Shown here piece after piece: positions 10,030 through 17,607 of a stretch of 64,000 nt of DNA. This DNA is from Kiritimatiellia bacterium (GTDB taxonomy: Bacteria > Verrucomicrobiota > Kiritimatiellia > CAIQIC01 > JAGNIJ01). Where the stretch lies: positions 1 to 64,000 of the forward strand of contig JAGNIJ010000018.1 of NCBI GenBank assembly GCA_018001225.1. Reading direction: 5' to 3'. The translations under genes were made by a program, and so were the position numbers. The stretch's first letter is position 1. Each line of letters begins with the position of its first letter. The notes below the pieces were generated by a model that worked only from the letters and a program-made list of their open reading frames with translations, had not been told where the DNA came from and searched no databases.

Positions 10030-10066
10030 GCTACTCTGTATTAAGTATTATTTAATACATAGTAGC
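10030..10066 (-). promoter_or_regulatory. Putative PadR operator: near-perfect inverted repeat at padR start
   Basis: Two 17-nt arms (10030-10046 and 10050-10066) match at 15 of 17 positions around a 3-nt centre (arm GCTACTCTGTATTAAGT). The half-sites contain TGTATTAA/TTAATACA, similar in form to published PadR boxes (ATGT...ACAT type). The AT-rich palindrome stands out in GC-rich DNA and ends 2 nt before the padR ATG (10028-10026). A weak promoter reading the minus strand (TTGCGC, 16 nt, TACTAT) overlaps its far edge. Bound repressor would block both polymerase and ribosome access. Confidence 0.7.
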
Positions 10067-10149
10067 TCTCTGGTTGTATCGCGCAAGACTTTTTTTCTGT
10101 GTTTTCGGGCCGGGGGCGGCCCGCCTCCAAATTTGATGAAAGATATACT

Positions 10150-10173
10150 GGAGGCGCCGCGCCCACGCGGCGC
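10150..10173 (-). terminator. GC-rich hairpin 17 nt after the epimerase stop
   Basis: On the minus strand the sequence reads GCGCCGCG-TGGG-CGCGGCGC followed by CTCC: a perfect 8-bp stem and 4-nt loop. It lies just downstream of the last gene of the sugar cassette. There is no T-tract, so intrinsic termination is uncertain. The same 24-nt unit, with one loop base changed, follows the gene ending at 19262. A second GC hairpin (CGGGCCG/CGGCCCG) lies about 30 bp further on, near 10107-10124. Confidence 0.5.
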
Positions 10174-10189
10174 ACGGTATGCGAAGACC

Positions 10190-11068
10190 CTACATTCCCT
10201 GGTTCGCCAGCAGCCGCGCGATCCCCTCCTCCATCGGGGTGAACCGCAGGTTCGGCAGGACGGTGCGGAGGCGGTCGTTGACGAAGACGTTATCCACCTT
10301 GTTCTTGCTGCGCGGGCGCGACTTGATTTCCAGCGGCCGACCCAGCCGTTTCGAGATGAGGTCCAGCATCTGCCGGAACGTGACACTCTGGCCCGTGACG
10401 AGATTCAGCACGCCGGCAAACGAATTCGCGGCCAGCGCGAGGACGGCCTCGACGAGATCGTCAAGCCACAGGAAATCCCGGAGTTCCTCGCCGTCGCCCC
10501 ACAACGTGATCGACTCGCCCTTGATCGCGGCCTGCACAAAGCCGGAGGGCCCGTAGGTTTTTCCGGGATCGCCGGGTCCGTACACGGTCGGCGGCCGGAG
10601 GATCGCCAGCGAGCCGCGCCCGGCGTCGGTCATCGTCTTCCAGAGCATCCGCTCGGAAACAAACTTCGCCATGCCGTAAAAGGACGTCGGGCAGATAGGC
10701 GCGTCCTCGGTGATCGCCGTGTTGTGGATGTCCTCGCCGTAGACCGCCGCCGAACTGAAGAAGATCAGCCGGGCCACCGGCCGCGCCTTGAGGGCGCGGC
10801 AGACGGCGAGCGCCATCTGCACGTTCTTGTTGAACGTGTCCAGGTCGTCGCCGAACTGGCGCTTGATGCCGGAGAGGAAAACGACCAACGCCCGCTCGTC
10901 GAAGAGGGGTTCCAGTTCGGCATGGGCGCCGGTCGCCGCGAGATCGAACGCCGGGAACGACCGCCCCTCGATCGGCACATCGGGATACGCCCGGCGGAAC
11001 CGATCCGCCAACCGGGATCCGATGAACCCCGTGTGCCCGAGGAGGACGATTTTCGACCAATTGGTCAT
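10190..11068 (-). CDS. NAD-dependent epimerase/dehydratase (extended SDR)
   Basis: 292-aa extended short-chain dehydrogenase acting on a nucleotide sugar or related sugar. The Rossmann motif is GHTGFIG near the N-terminus, and the catalytic Tyr-Lys lies in FYGMAKF. The ATG at 11068 overlaps the TGA of the upstream dehydrogenase gene (ATGA), which supports this start over longer in-frame readings. It is the last gene of the 17.5-10.2 kb sugar cassette and is followed by a hairpin. The substrate cannot be told from sequence; reduction, epimerisation or dehydration are all possible. Confidence 0.85.
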   Translation of the reverse strand: MTNWSKIVLLGHTGFIGSRLADRFRRAYPDVPIEGRSFPAFDLAATGAHAELEPLFDERALVVFLSGIKRQFGDDLDTFNKNVQMALAVCRALKARPVARLIFFSSAAVYGEDIHNTAITEDAPICPTSFYGMAKFVSERMLWKTMTDAGRGSLAILRPPTVYGPGDPGKTYGPSGFVQAAIKGESITLWGDGEELRDFLWLDDLVEAVLALAANSFAGVLNLVTGQSVTFRQMLDLISKRLGRPLEIKSRPRSKNKVDNVFVNDRLRTVLPNLRFTPMEEGIARLLANQGM

Positions 11069-12099
11069 GCCTTCATCTGCACGATGCACCGGCCGGGCAC
11101 GTTCCCGGCGCGGATGTCGGCGATCGCGTCGTTGATCTTCTCGAAGGTGTAATGGTTCGTGATGAGGGGCTTCAGGTCGAGCTTGCCGGCCTGGCACAGC
11201 TTGACGTAGTTCGGGATGTCCCGTTCCGGCCGGGTCTGGCCGCCCTCGGAGCCGCGCAGGATCTTATCGTGGTGCAGCGGCAGCGTGTAGATCGTCGCCT
11301 TCTCCCGCGGTACGCCGACGAGGATCGTCCGGCCCTGGGCCTGGGTGACCTCGTAGGCCGTCTCGATCACCCGCGCGTTGCCGGTGACCTCGACCACGAC
11401 ATCCGCGCCGTTCTTGCCGACGATCTTCAGGATCTCGGCGGCCGCGTCCTGCTTCTTCGAGTTGATCAGGTGCGTCGCGCCCAGCTTGCCCGCCAGCTCG
11501 AGCTTCGAGTCGAACAGGTCGATCGCGATGATCGGGTGCGCGGAGACCATCGCGGCCGCCTGGACGACGTTCAGCCCGACGCCGCCCGCCCCGAACACGA
11601 CCACCGACTCGCCCACGCGGACGCCGGCGTCGTTATTGATCACGCCGAACGCCGTCGTGACGGCGCAACCCATCAGGGCGCCGGCCTCGGGATCGAAGTC
11701 GGCCGGGACCGTCGTGACGCGGTTCTCGGAGACGATGGCCATCTCGTTGAACGTCGTGACCCAGCCCGAGTTCACCGTGCCGACGCGCGACGCGTACTTC
11801 GGCGTCGGGGCGTGGATGCCGGAGCCCTTGCGCCAGTGCATGACGACGCGATCGCCGGGCCTGACCGTCGTCACGCCCTCGCCCACCTCGATGACCGTGG
11901 CGGTCGCCTCGTGGCCGAGGAGGTGCGGCAGGAATTTATCCACGCCCTTCACAGCGTCGATCTCGTTGATCTGCGCCCCGCAGATGCCGGTGCAGATCAC
12001 CTTGACCAGCACTTGGCCGAAGCGCAGGGCCGGAATCTCGATTTCCTCGAGGACGAGGGGCTTCTTGCTTTCGACGAGGATGGCGGCGAGGGCTTTCAT
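11065..12099 (-). CDS. Zinc-type medium-chain alcohol dehydrogenase
   Basis: 344-aa MDR-family oxidoreductase. Catalytic zinc ligands are visible as Cys40 (GICGAQ) and His63-Glu64 (GHEATATV). The nucleotide-binding site is GAGGVGLNVV. The structural-zinc lobe lacks the usual four cysteines (around HWRKGSGIHAPTPKY), so it probably binds only catalytic zinc. The start at 12099 follows AAGGAAA; a longer reading would run into the heptamer repeat. It is coupled by ATGA to the SDR gene downstream. Membership of a sugar cassette suggests oxidation or reduction of a sugar or polyol, but this is inference. Confidence 0.88.
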   Translation of the reverse strand: MKALAAILVESKKPLVLEEIEIPALRFGQVLVKVICTGICGAQINEIDAVKGVDKFLPHLLGHEATATVIEVGEGVTTVRPGDRVVMHWRKGSGIHAPTPKYASRVGTVNSGWVTTFNEMAIVSENRVTTVPADFDPEAGALMGCAVTTAFGVINNDAGVRVGESVVVFGAGGVGLNVVQAAAMVSAHPIIAIDLFDSKLELAGKLGATHLINSKKQDAAAEILKIVGKNGADVVVEVTGNARVIETAYEVTQAQGRTILVGVPREKATIYTLPLHHDKILRGSEGGQTRPERDIPNYVKLCQAGKLDLKPLITNHYTFEKINDAIADIRAGNVPGRCIVQMKA

Positions 12100-12113
12100 G
12101 CGTTTCCTTTTTT

Positions 12114-12197
12114 CAACGTCCAACGCTCAACATCCAACTCCCAACGTCCAACCATTGGAAGTTGAGAGTTGAACGTTGTTTGTTGGACGTTGAGTTC
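12114..12197. repeat. Palindromic 7-bp-periodic array
   Basis: Twelve consecutive 7-mers in perfect register. Six begin CAAC (12114-12155: CAACGTC, CAACGCT, CAACATC, CAACTCC, CAACGTC, CAACCAT). Five have the form TGnnnnT (12156-12190), then TGAGTTC. The two halves are roughly reverse complements, so the strand can fold into a long imperfect hairpin. The array fills almost all of the 104-bp gap between the methyltransferase stop and the dehydrogenase start. Function unknown. Confidence 0.8.
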
Positions 12198-12203
12198 TGG
12201 GTA

Positions 12204-12869
12204 TCACTCGAAATAAATAAACCCGTAGTCCCCCTGGTAGCCGCAGTGGTCGAACCACCAGCGCCAGCCGTCGGGGGAGAAGAAGGCCTCGCAGGTCAGC
12301 TGCCAGTAGAGCAGGTTGGCCTTCTCCTTCTCGTTGCGGTAGGACTCGACGCCGATCCAGGCCTCGCCCTTGCGGACGCGCTCGATCTCCTTGATCGCGG
12401 GATACAGGTCCTGCGGCTGGAGGTTGTGCAGGGTCGTGTTGGAGTAGACGAAGTCAAAGTGCTTGTCCGGATACGGCAACTGGCGGCAGTGGCCGACGGT
12501 CAGGAACGGCTTGACCTCTTCCTTGGCATTGTCGATGCCGTACTGCGAAATATCCAGGCCGGCGACCTCGACGCCCGGCACCGCGCGCGTGAACTCGTGC
12601 AGGAGGAAGCCCTTGCCGCAGCCAACGTCCAAAATCTTGTGGCCCGGCTTGATGCCGTAGTGCTTGGCCAGCTTCTGCGCGAACGGCAGCCAGCGGCCGT
12701 CGTACTTGTACCCGCCGAACCCGTACTGCCGCGGGCCGTCCCAGTATTCCTGGCCCCACTTCTTCGCGATGGCCGCGCACTCGCCCTTGTCGAACGCGGT
12801 CACGCGGCCGACGTAGTCGCGCTTGCTCGACATGTTGTATTCCTGGAGCCAGTCGATCTGCTTTTTCAT
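12204..12869 (-). CDS. Class I SAM-dependent methyltransferase
   Basis: 221-aa Rossmann methyltransferase. Motif I is ILDVGCGKGF at residues 79-88, followed by the acidic end of strand 2 (VAGLDIS) and a motif near DFVYSNTTLHNL. The family (Methyltransf_11/25-like) modifies small molecules or sugars. Lying between split transketolase and dehydrogenase genes, it probably O-, N- or C-methylates the cassette's sugar product. The N-terminus has an unusual aromatic-rich stretch (residues 38-62: KKWGQEYWDGPRQYGFGGYK). Spacing is 33 nt to the upstream gene. The gap to the next gene downstream holds the heptamer array. Confidence 0.85.
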   Translation of the reverse strand: MKKQIDWLQEYNMSSKRDYVGRVTAFDKGECAAIAKKWGQEYWDGPRQYGFGGYKYDGRWLPFAQKLAKHYGIKPGHKILDVGCGKGFLLHEFTRAVPGVEVAGLDISQYGIDNAKEEVKPFLTVGHCRQLPYPDKHFDFVYSNTTLHNLQPQDLYPAIKEIERVRKGEAWIGVESYRNEKEKANLLYWQLTCEAFFSPDGWRWWFDHCGYQGDYGFIYFE

Positions 12870-12902
12870 GCCTCTCCTTTGGGTTCTGTTTCTGAAATCG
12901 GG

Positions 12903-13826
12903 TTACCGGGCCCCCAGCAACCGGCGCGCCGTCGCGCAGAGCCCGTCCACCGAAATCCCGTACTTGCCCATGATGTCGTTCTGCGAGCCAAGCTCCTCCG
13001 TGAAGACATCGGGAAATCCTATCCGCTTGAACGGCTTCGCCACGCCGGCCTCGAGCAGGGTCTCCGCCACGGCGCTGCCCAGGCCCCCGATGATCGTGTG
13101 CTCCTCGGCCGTCACCACGGCGCGGGCCCGGCCCGCGAGGGCGACGAGTTGCTCCGCGTCGAGCGGCTTGACCGTGTGCATGTGCAGGACGGCCGCGCCG
13201 ATCCCCTCGCCTGCCAGTTTCGCGGCCGCTTCGAGGGCAAGCTGCGTCGTGACGCCGGTGGTGACGAGCAGCACGTCCGAGCCGTCCGTCATCCGGATGG
13301 CCTTCCCGATCTCGAACGGCAGGTCGGGGCGCGACACGACCTTGTCGCCGCCCTTGGCGAAGCGGATGTACATCGGGCCGGGCCACTTCAGCGTGGCCGG
13401 CATCAGTCGGCCCATCTCGTCCGCGTCGCAGGGCGCGACGATGCTCATGTTCGGGATCGCGCGCAGGATCGCGATGTCCTCGTTGGCGAGGTGCGTCGGG
13501 CCGAGCGGCGCGTAGACCACGCCGCCCCCGCTGCCCAGCAGGCGCACCGGCAGCTTGTGCAGGCCGACGTCCAGCAGCACCTGCTCGTAACACCGGCGAG
13601 TCAGGAACGTGGCGATGGTGTTGATGTACGGCATTTTCCCGCACAGCGCCATGCCCGCGGCCATGCCGACGATGTGCGCCTCGTACACGCCTTCAAGGAA
13701 GAAGCGGTCGGGATAATGATCGGAAAAATCCTCAAGGTCGCGCTTGGTGATGTCCGAACCGATGAAGACCACGCGCTCGTCCATCGCGGCCAGCTTCGCC
13801 ATGCTCTTGAGGCAGACTTTTCTCAT
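12903..13826 (-). CDS. Transketolase-like C-terminal subunit
   Basis: 307-aa protein with the pyrimidine-binding and C-terminal domains of transketolase. Typical stretches are DERVVFIGSDI, ATFLTRRCYEQVLLDVG and a C-terminal VVTAEEHTIIGGLG region. It pairs with the N-terminal subunit encoded immediately upstream, whose stop overlaps this ATG (ATGA at 13826-13823). Split transketolases occur in archaea, in many bacteria, and in clusters for branched or higher-carbon sugars. Because it sits with SDR, kinase and phosphatase genes, a specialised two-carbon transfer on a sugar intermediate is more likely than the pentose phosphate role. Confidence 0.9.
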   Translation of the reverse strand: MRKVCLKSMAKLAAMDERVVFIGSDITKRDLEDFSDHYPDRFFLEGVYEAHIVGMAAGMALCGKMPYINTIATFLTRRCYEQVLLDVGLHKLPVRLLGSGGGVVYAPLGPTHLANEDIAILRAIPNMSIVAPCDADEMGRLMPATLKWPGPMYIRFAKGGDKVVSRPDLPFEIGKAIRMTDGSDVLLVTTGVTTQLALEAAAKLAGEGIGAAVLHMHTVKPLDAEQLVALAGRARAVVTAEEHTIIGGLGSAVAETLLEAGVAKPFKRIGFPDVFTEELGSQNDIMGKYGISVDGLCATARRLLGAR

Positions 13827-14644
13827 TTTCTCGGGAACCCCAGGTCGGCGTAGAGCTGGTCGAACTCGGCGTCGGTGATCTTGGTCTTGTGGTGCCACGA
13901 GGGATTACCCTCGATGCACGGCATGCCCTTGCCCTTCACCGTGTGGGCAATGATGGCGGTCGGCTTGCCCGGGTCCAGCGGGAGGCTCTTGAACAGGGCG
14001 CGGAGGGCCTGCACGTCGTGGCCGTCCACCTCCGTCGCGGCGAATCCGAACGCGCGCCACTTGTCGGCGAAGGGCTCGAGGGGCTGAATGTCAAGCACCG
14101 GGCCGTACGACTGCATCTTGTTATAGTCCACGATCGCGGTCAGGCGGCTCAACTTGTGCTTGCCTGCGCTCATCGCAGCTTCCCAGACGCTGCCCTCGTC
14201 GCACTCGCCGTCGCCCAGCAGGGCGAAGACCTTGAAGTCCTTGCGGTCCATTCGCGCGGAAAGCGCCATGCCCACGGCGATGGAAAGCCCGTGGCCGAGC
14301 GCGCCCGTGCTCGCCTCGACGCCGGGGATCACACCGTACTCCGGGTGCCCGCCGAGAATGCCGTTGAACTTGCAGAAACGGAACAACTCCTCCTTCGGGA
14401 AGAAGCCCTTCTCGGCCAGGTTCAGGTAGAGGGAGAGGCAGCCGTGCCCCTTGCTTAACACGAACCGGTCACGGTCCGGCCACCGGGGATTCGTCGGGTC
14501 CACCCGCAGGATGTCGTCGTAGAGGACGCGCACGATCTCCAGCAGCGAGAAGGTCGAGCCGATGTGCCCGCGCCGGGCCTTCTCGAGAATCCCGAGAATG
14601 TCCCGCCGCTGCTCGATGGCTTTCCGGTCCAGGGCTGCGCTCAT
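13823..14644 (-). CDS. Transketolase-like N-terminal (TPP-binding) subunit
   Basis: 273-aa N-terminal half of a split transketolase. The thiamine diphosphate motif starts with GDGECDEGS (near residue 143) and ends about 27 residues later at DYNKMQ. SKGHGCLSLYL and a conserved HTVKGKG are also visible. It binds TPP and Mg and acts with the subunit encoded next. The preceding gene is 36 nt away. Together the pair equals about 580 aa, slightly shorter than a fused transketolase. Confidence 0.92.
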   Translation of the reverse strand: MSAALDRKAIEQRRDILGILEKARRGHIGSTFSLLEIVRVLYDDILRVDPTNPRWPDRDRFVLSKGHGCLSLYLNLAEKGFFPKEELFRFCKFNGILGGHPEYGVIPGVEASTGALGHGLSIAVGMALSARMDRKDFKVFALLGDGECDEGSVWEAAMSAGKHKLSRLTAIVDYNKMQSYGPVLDIQPLEPFADKWRAFGFAATEVDGHDVQALRALFKSLPLDPGKPTAIIAHTVKGKGMPCIEGNPSWHHKTKITDAEFDQLYADLGFPRK

Positions 14645-14680
14645 TCTTCTCCCGTGTCAGGCCGAGACACTATAGCCGGA

Positions 14681-15736
14681 TCAGGCCGCAGTTCCATCAA
14701 AAAGCGACGGCGCGGCCAGGAAATCCTCGATCTCCGTCAGGCGCCGCCGGGATTTCTCCAACTGCTCCCGGCGCCGGTCCTCCGGCCGCGCGCCCGCGAA
14801 ACGCCGCCGCGCCTCGGACACCGGCAGGAACTCGTTCAGCATGATGCAGGCCCACTTGAAGCCCAGGATCGGGTAGACCAGCCGCGACCGCGCGGCCAGG
14901 ACGGGGTCGCCTTCCAAGCCTTTGAAGACCTGTTTCAGGAACGGCTTTTGCTGCCGGGCCGGCAGGGGGACCGCGGGCTGCCACAGGGCGTTGCAGATCA
15001 TCTGCGCCGGGTCGTCCCACCCGGCATACTCGAAATCGAGGAACCGCAGCCGCCCGCTCGCCTCGCGCAGGGTGTTATGGAAGCCGTGGTCCGCCGGGTT
15101 CAGCGTCTGCTCCGCGCGCTCCAGCGGCCGGTCGGCGTCCAGGCCCGCTTTCTGCGCGTCCCGCTCCATGAAGGCCAGGATGCGCTCCCAGGTCCGCGTC
15201 ATGTCGCCGCGAATGTACGATTCGGCCTCGAGGATCGCCCCGCCCTGCTCCAGCGCGTTCCGGATGCGCTGGAACCGGCCGCCGACGTTTTCCATGTAGC
15301 CCCGCAGGGAGAAGCAGGCGTCCGACGCGGGAGCCATGTCCTGCGCGTCCGGCTCCCCGCGCAGCCGCCACATCGCGGCCAGCAGGCCCACCAGTTGCCG
15401 GACGTCCGGCGCGGTGACTTCGCCCGGCGCCAGCCGCACCCCGTCCACGTACTCGAAGATCCCGATCTTCCGGGCCGGGTCGGACTGCAGCGGCTCGGGC
15501 ACATCCCGGACGCCGTGCCGCCAGAGGAAGGTCAGCATGCCGAACTCCGCGCCCAGCCGGTCGCGGGGATCGTTCTTGTGCTGGAAATAGGCCTTGGCCA
15601 GGTAGCGGGAATGGCCCAGCACGACCTCCAGGACCAGGTTGTTGGCGCCGCCCGGCAGGCGCGTGATGCGCTCCGGCGCGCGGCCCAGCATCCGCTCGAG
15701 GGCGGCCACGGTTTCCTGCGGGATGTCCAGGGTCAT
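14681..15736 (-). CDS. APH/choline-kinase-like phosphotransferase
   Basis: 351-aa kinase-fold protein of the aminoglycoside phosphotransferase (APH) family. The nucleotide loop region is LPGGANNLVLEV and the likely phosphate-binding Lys is in YLAKAYF. The catalytic loop is NPADHGFHN (a HGDxxxxN variant with the Asp before the His) and the metal site is FLDFEYAGWDDP. The start at 15736 overlaps the stop of the HAD gene (ATGA); a longer in-frame reading to 16195 is only HAD antisense-frame sequence. Kinase and phosphatase encoded as a coupled pair suggest phosphorylation and later dephosphorylation of a sugar intermediate. Confidence 0.82.
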   Translation of the reverse strand: MTLDIPQETVAALERMLGRAPERITRLPGGANNLVLEVVLGHSRYLAKAYFQHKNDPRDRLGAEFGMLTFLWRHGVRDVPEPLQSDPARKIGIFEYVDGVRLAPGEVTAPDVRQLVGLLAAMWRLRGEPDAQDMAPASDACFSLRGYMENVGGRFQRIRNALEQGGAILEAESYIRGDMTRTWERILAFMERDAQKAGLDADRPLERAEQTLNPADHGFHNTLREASGRLRFLDFEYAGWDDPAQMICNALWQPAVPLPARQQKPFLKQVFKGLEGDPVLAARSRLVYPILGFKWACIMLNEFLPVSEARRRFAGARPEDRRREQLEKSRRRLTEIEDFLAAPSLFDGTAA

Positions 15737-16350
15737 GGCGCGATCGCCTCCAGGCAGGCCCGGATCTCCGCCCACGAACCGAACCGCCGGGCGCCCGCGG
15801 GCGCCTCGGCGTGGCCGGCCGGGTCGAAATACCACTTCTCCGCGCCGGCCGGAAAACCGGGATCCGCCAGCACCTCGGGCAGGTCGTCCACGAAATGCGT
15901 GCAGCGCTCCCCCGCGATGCGGGCCAGCTTTTCCTCTCGCGACGACTCGAAGAACACCGCGTCTCGCGCGAGCCCGATGCCGGCCGGATCGAAAAAGCCC
16001 TGGGCCTCCATCCACTCCAGCGAGGCCTTTCGCAGGCTCACGCGGGGCCCCAGCGCCGGGAACTCCAGCTTGTGGCTGACGATGGAGACCCGGATGCCGC
16101 GCTCCCGGCACAGCGCCAGCGCCTCGCGCGCGCCGGGGAAAAAGGCCGCCTCCGCCATGCGCGTCCCGTAGACGATCCCCTGTAACTCGGTCCACGGCGT
16201 GTTGCCGTCCGGTCTTTTCCAGAGGTGGGCGCGCACGGCCGACTTGGTTCGCGGCAGGCCGGCGGGGACCAGGCCGCGCTCCAGCGCGCAGCGGTAAAAC
16301 AGCTCGTCGTAGCTGACCAGCGTATTGTCGAAATCCACGCCGAGGTGCAC
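15733..16350 (-). CDS. HAD-superfamily hydrolase
   Basis: 205-aa haloacid dehalogenase-like phosphatase. Motif I is DFDNTL at residues 6-11, motif II is in VSIVSHK and motif IV is FVDDLPEVL. The start is GTG with AAGGAAA upstream. It is coupled by ATGA to the kinase gene. A 118-bp gap with an inverted repeat separates it from the epimerase gene upstream. Likely role: sugar phosphate phosphatase in the cassette (inference). Confidence 0.82.
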   Translation of the reverse strand: MHLGVDFDNTLVSYDELFYRCALERGLVPAGLPRTKSAVRAHLWKRPDGNTPWTELQGIVYGTRMAEAAFFPGAREALALCRERGIRVSIVSHKLEFPALGPRVSLRKASLEWMEAQGFFDPAGIGLARDAVFFESSREEKLARIAGERCTHFVDDLPEVLADPGFPAGAEKWYFDPAGHAEAPAGARRFGSWAEIRACLEAIAP

Positions 16351-16394
16351 GCGCCGTTTCCTTATACCTGGATTGGTTAGCGATCCTTTTCCGC

Positions 16395-16453
16395 CGACGG
16401 AGCGGCGGAACTACAGATTTCCGTTTCCAGCCTGTAGCTCCGGCGCTCCGCCG
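16395..16453. repeat. Imperfect inverted repeat between epimerase and HAD genes
   Basis: Arms at 16395-16416 and 16432-16453 match at 19 of 22 positions (core GGAGCG...ACTACAG / CTGTAGCTCC). It lies inside the sugar cassette, so it could attenuate or stabilise the transcript, or be a dispersed REP-like element. There is no T-tract. Confidence 0.65.
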
Positions 16454-16468
16454 CCGGAGTTGCCCGCC

Positions 16469-17476
16469 CTAACCCAAGGACAACTGGTGCATCCGCTTGA
16501 TGTTGTGGTACATCGGGTTCGTCATCGGGTCCGGGATCTTCCCGGCGCGGTAGGCCTCCACGAGGCTTCGCACCGCGTCCTCGATGTTGTACTTCGGCTC
16601 GAAGCCCAGGACCCGGCGCACGCGGTCCGAGTTGACGTGGTAGGACCGGTTGTCGTCGGTCGGCACGTACTCCAGCGCGATGCCTTCGTCGCCGATGGTG
16701 CGCTTGACGATCCGGGCAATGTCCTCCACGGTTTCGTTCCGAAAGCCGACGTTGAACGGCACGCCGTCGATCTTCTCCGCGGGGGCCGCGAGGAACATCT
16801 CGTACGCGCGGACCATGTCCAGCACGTGGAGGTTCGGCCGCATCTGCTTGCCGCCGAAGATCCGGATCTTGCGGTTCACGAGGGCGTGGATGGTCAGGAT
16901 GTTCACCGTCAGGTCCAGGCGCAGGCGCGGCGCGTAGCCGCAGACGGTCGCCGGCCGGACGATCACGCGGGTCAAGCCGCCGCCGAGATCCATCAACAGC
17001 TTCTCGCACTCGAGCTTGAACTTGGAGTAGTCCGTCAGCGGGTCGGGCGGATCGTCCTCGCGGACGTCGGGCTGCTCCTTGACGCCGTACACGCTGGACG
17101 AACTGGCGTAGATGAACCGCTTCACGCCGCCGGCCTTCGCGGCCTCGACGAGGCCGGGGAAGGCGTCCAGGTTGATGCCCTTACCGAGCTTGGGGTCGAG
17201 CTCGAAGCTGGGGTCGTTGGAGATGCAGGCCAGGTGGATGACCGCGTCCACGCCGCGCAGGGCCTCCTTCATGGCGGCCGTATCGCGGATGTCTTTCGCG
17301 ATGCGCGTCAGGGCCGGGTGGCTGTTGCAGTCGGCGAACACGTTCTCGCCGTACCAGAACGTATCAACGACTTTCACCTTGTGCCCCTGCTTCAGGAGGG
17401 CCGGCACGAGGGCGCTGCCCACGTACCCGCCGCCGCCCGTGACCAGGATGGTCGGAAATGTCTGCGCGTTGCTCAT
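16469..17476 (-). CDS. NAD-dependent nucleotide-sugar epimerase/dehydratase
   Basis: 335-aa extended SDR. The N-terminal TGGGGYVG (13-20) binds NAD(P), and the active site has a Ser-rich SSSVYG followed by DYSKFK (Tyr and Lys). The family acts on UDP-, GDP- or dTDP-sugars and makes precursors for surface polysaccharides. It is the first gene of the 17.5-10.2 kb cassette, with GGGAG just upstream of the ATG, and is transcribed divergently from the MBL gene across 131 bp. Confidence 0.88.
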   Translation of the reverse strand: MSNAQTFPTILVTGGGGYVGSALVPALLKQGHKVKVVDTFWYGENVFADCNSHPALTRIAKDIRDTAAMKEALRGVDAVIHLACISNDPSFELDPKLGKGINLDAFPGLVEAAKAGGVKRFIYASSSSVYGVKEQPDVREDDPPDPLTDYSKFKLECEKLLMDLGGGLTRVIVRPATVCGYAPRLRLDLTVNILTIHALVNRKIRIFGGKQMRPNLHVLDMVRAYEMFLAAPAEKIDGVPFNVGFRNETVEDIARIVKRTIGDEGIALEYVPTDDNRSYHVNSDRVRRVLGFEPKYNIEDAVRSLVEAYRAGKIPDPMTNPMYHNIKRMHQLSLG

Positions 17477-17575
17477 GGTCGCTCCCGTCTTTTTTTATGT
17501 GTCGGCAGGGAGAAAGTGCCTGTCCGCGGCCGGAAAATCAAGCCGTGTCATCAGGATTCTCCCGCCGCCGGAATG

Positions 17576-17584
17576 TGCTATACT
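17576..17584 (+). promoter_or_regulatory. Extended -10 promoter candidate for the MBL gene
   Basis: TGC-TATACT (17576-17584) fits an extended -10 element; no good -35 is seen at 16-18 nt. The predicted start near 17591 would give a leader of about 17 nt to the ATG at 17608, with GGGAG between. Confidence 0.45.
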
Positions 17585-17607
17585 GGCGGCCGGAGAATCG
17601 GGAGACC

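Noticed and set aside
11065..11197. Longer N-terminus for the SDR gene (start at 11197)
   Set aside because: The extra 43 residues are an out-of-frame reading of the upstream dehydrogenase; the ATGA junction at 11068 gives a normal Rossmann start.
12114..12197. CRISPR-like array
   Set aside because: Units are 7 bp with no 20-40 bp spacers and no cas genes nearby.
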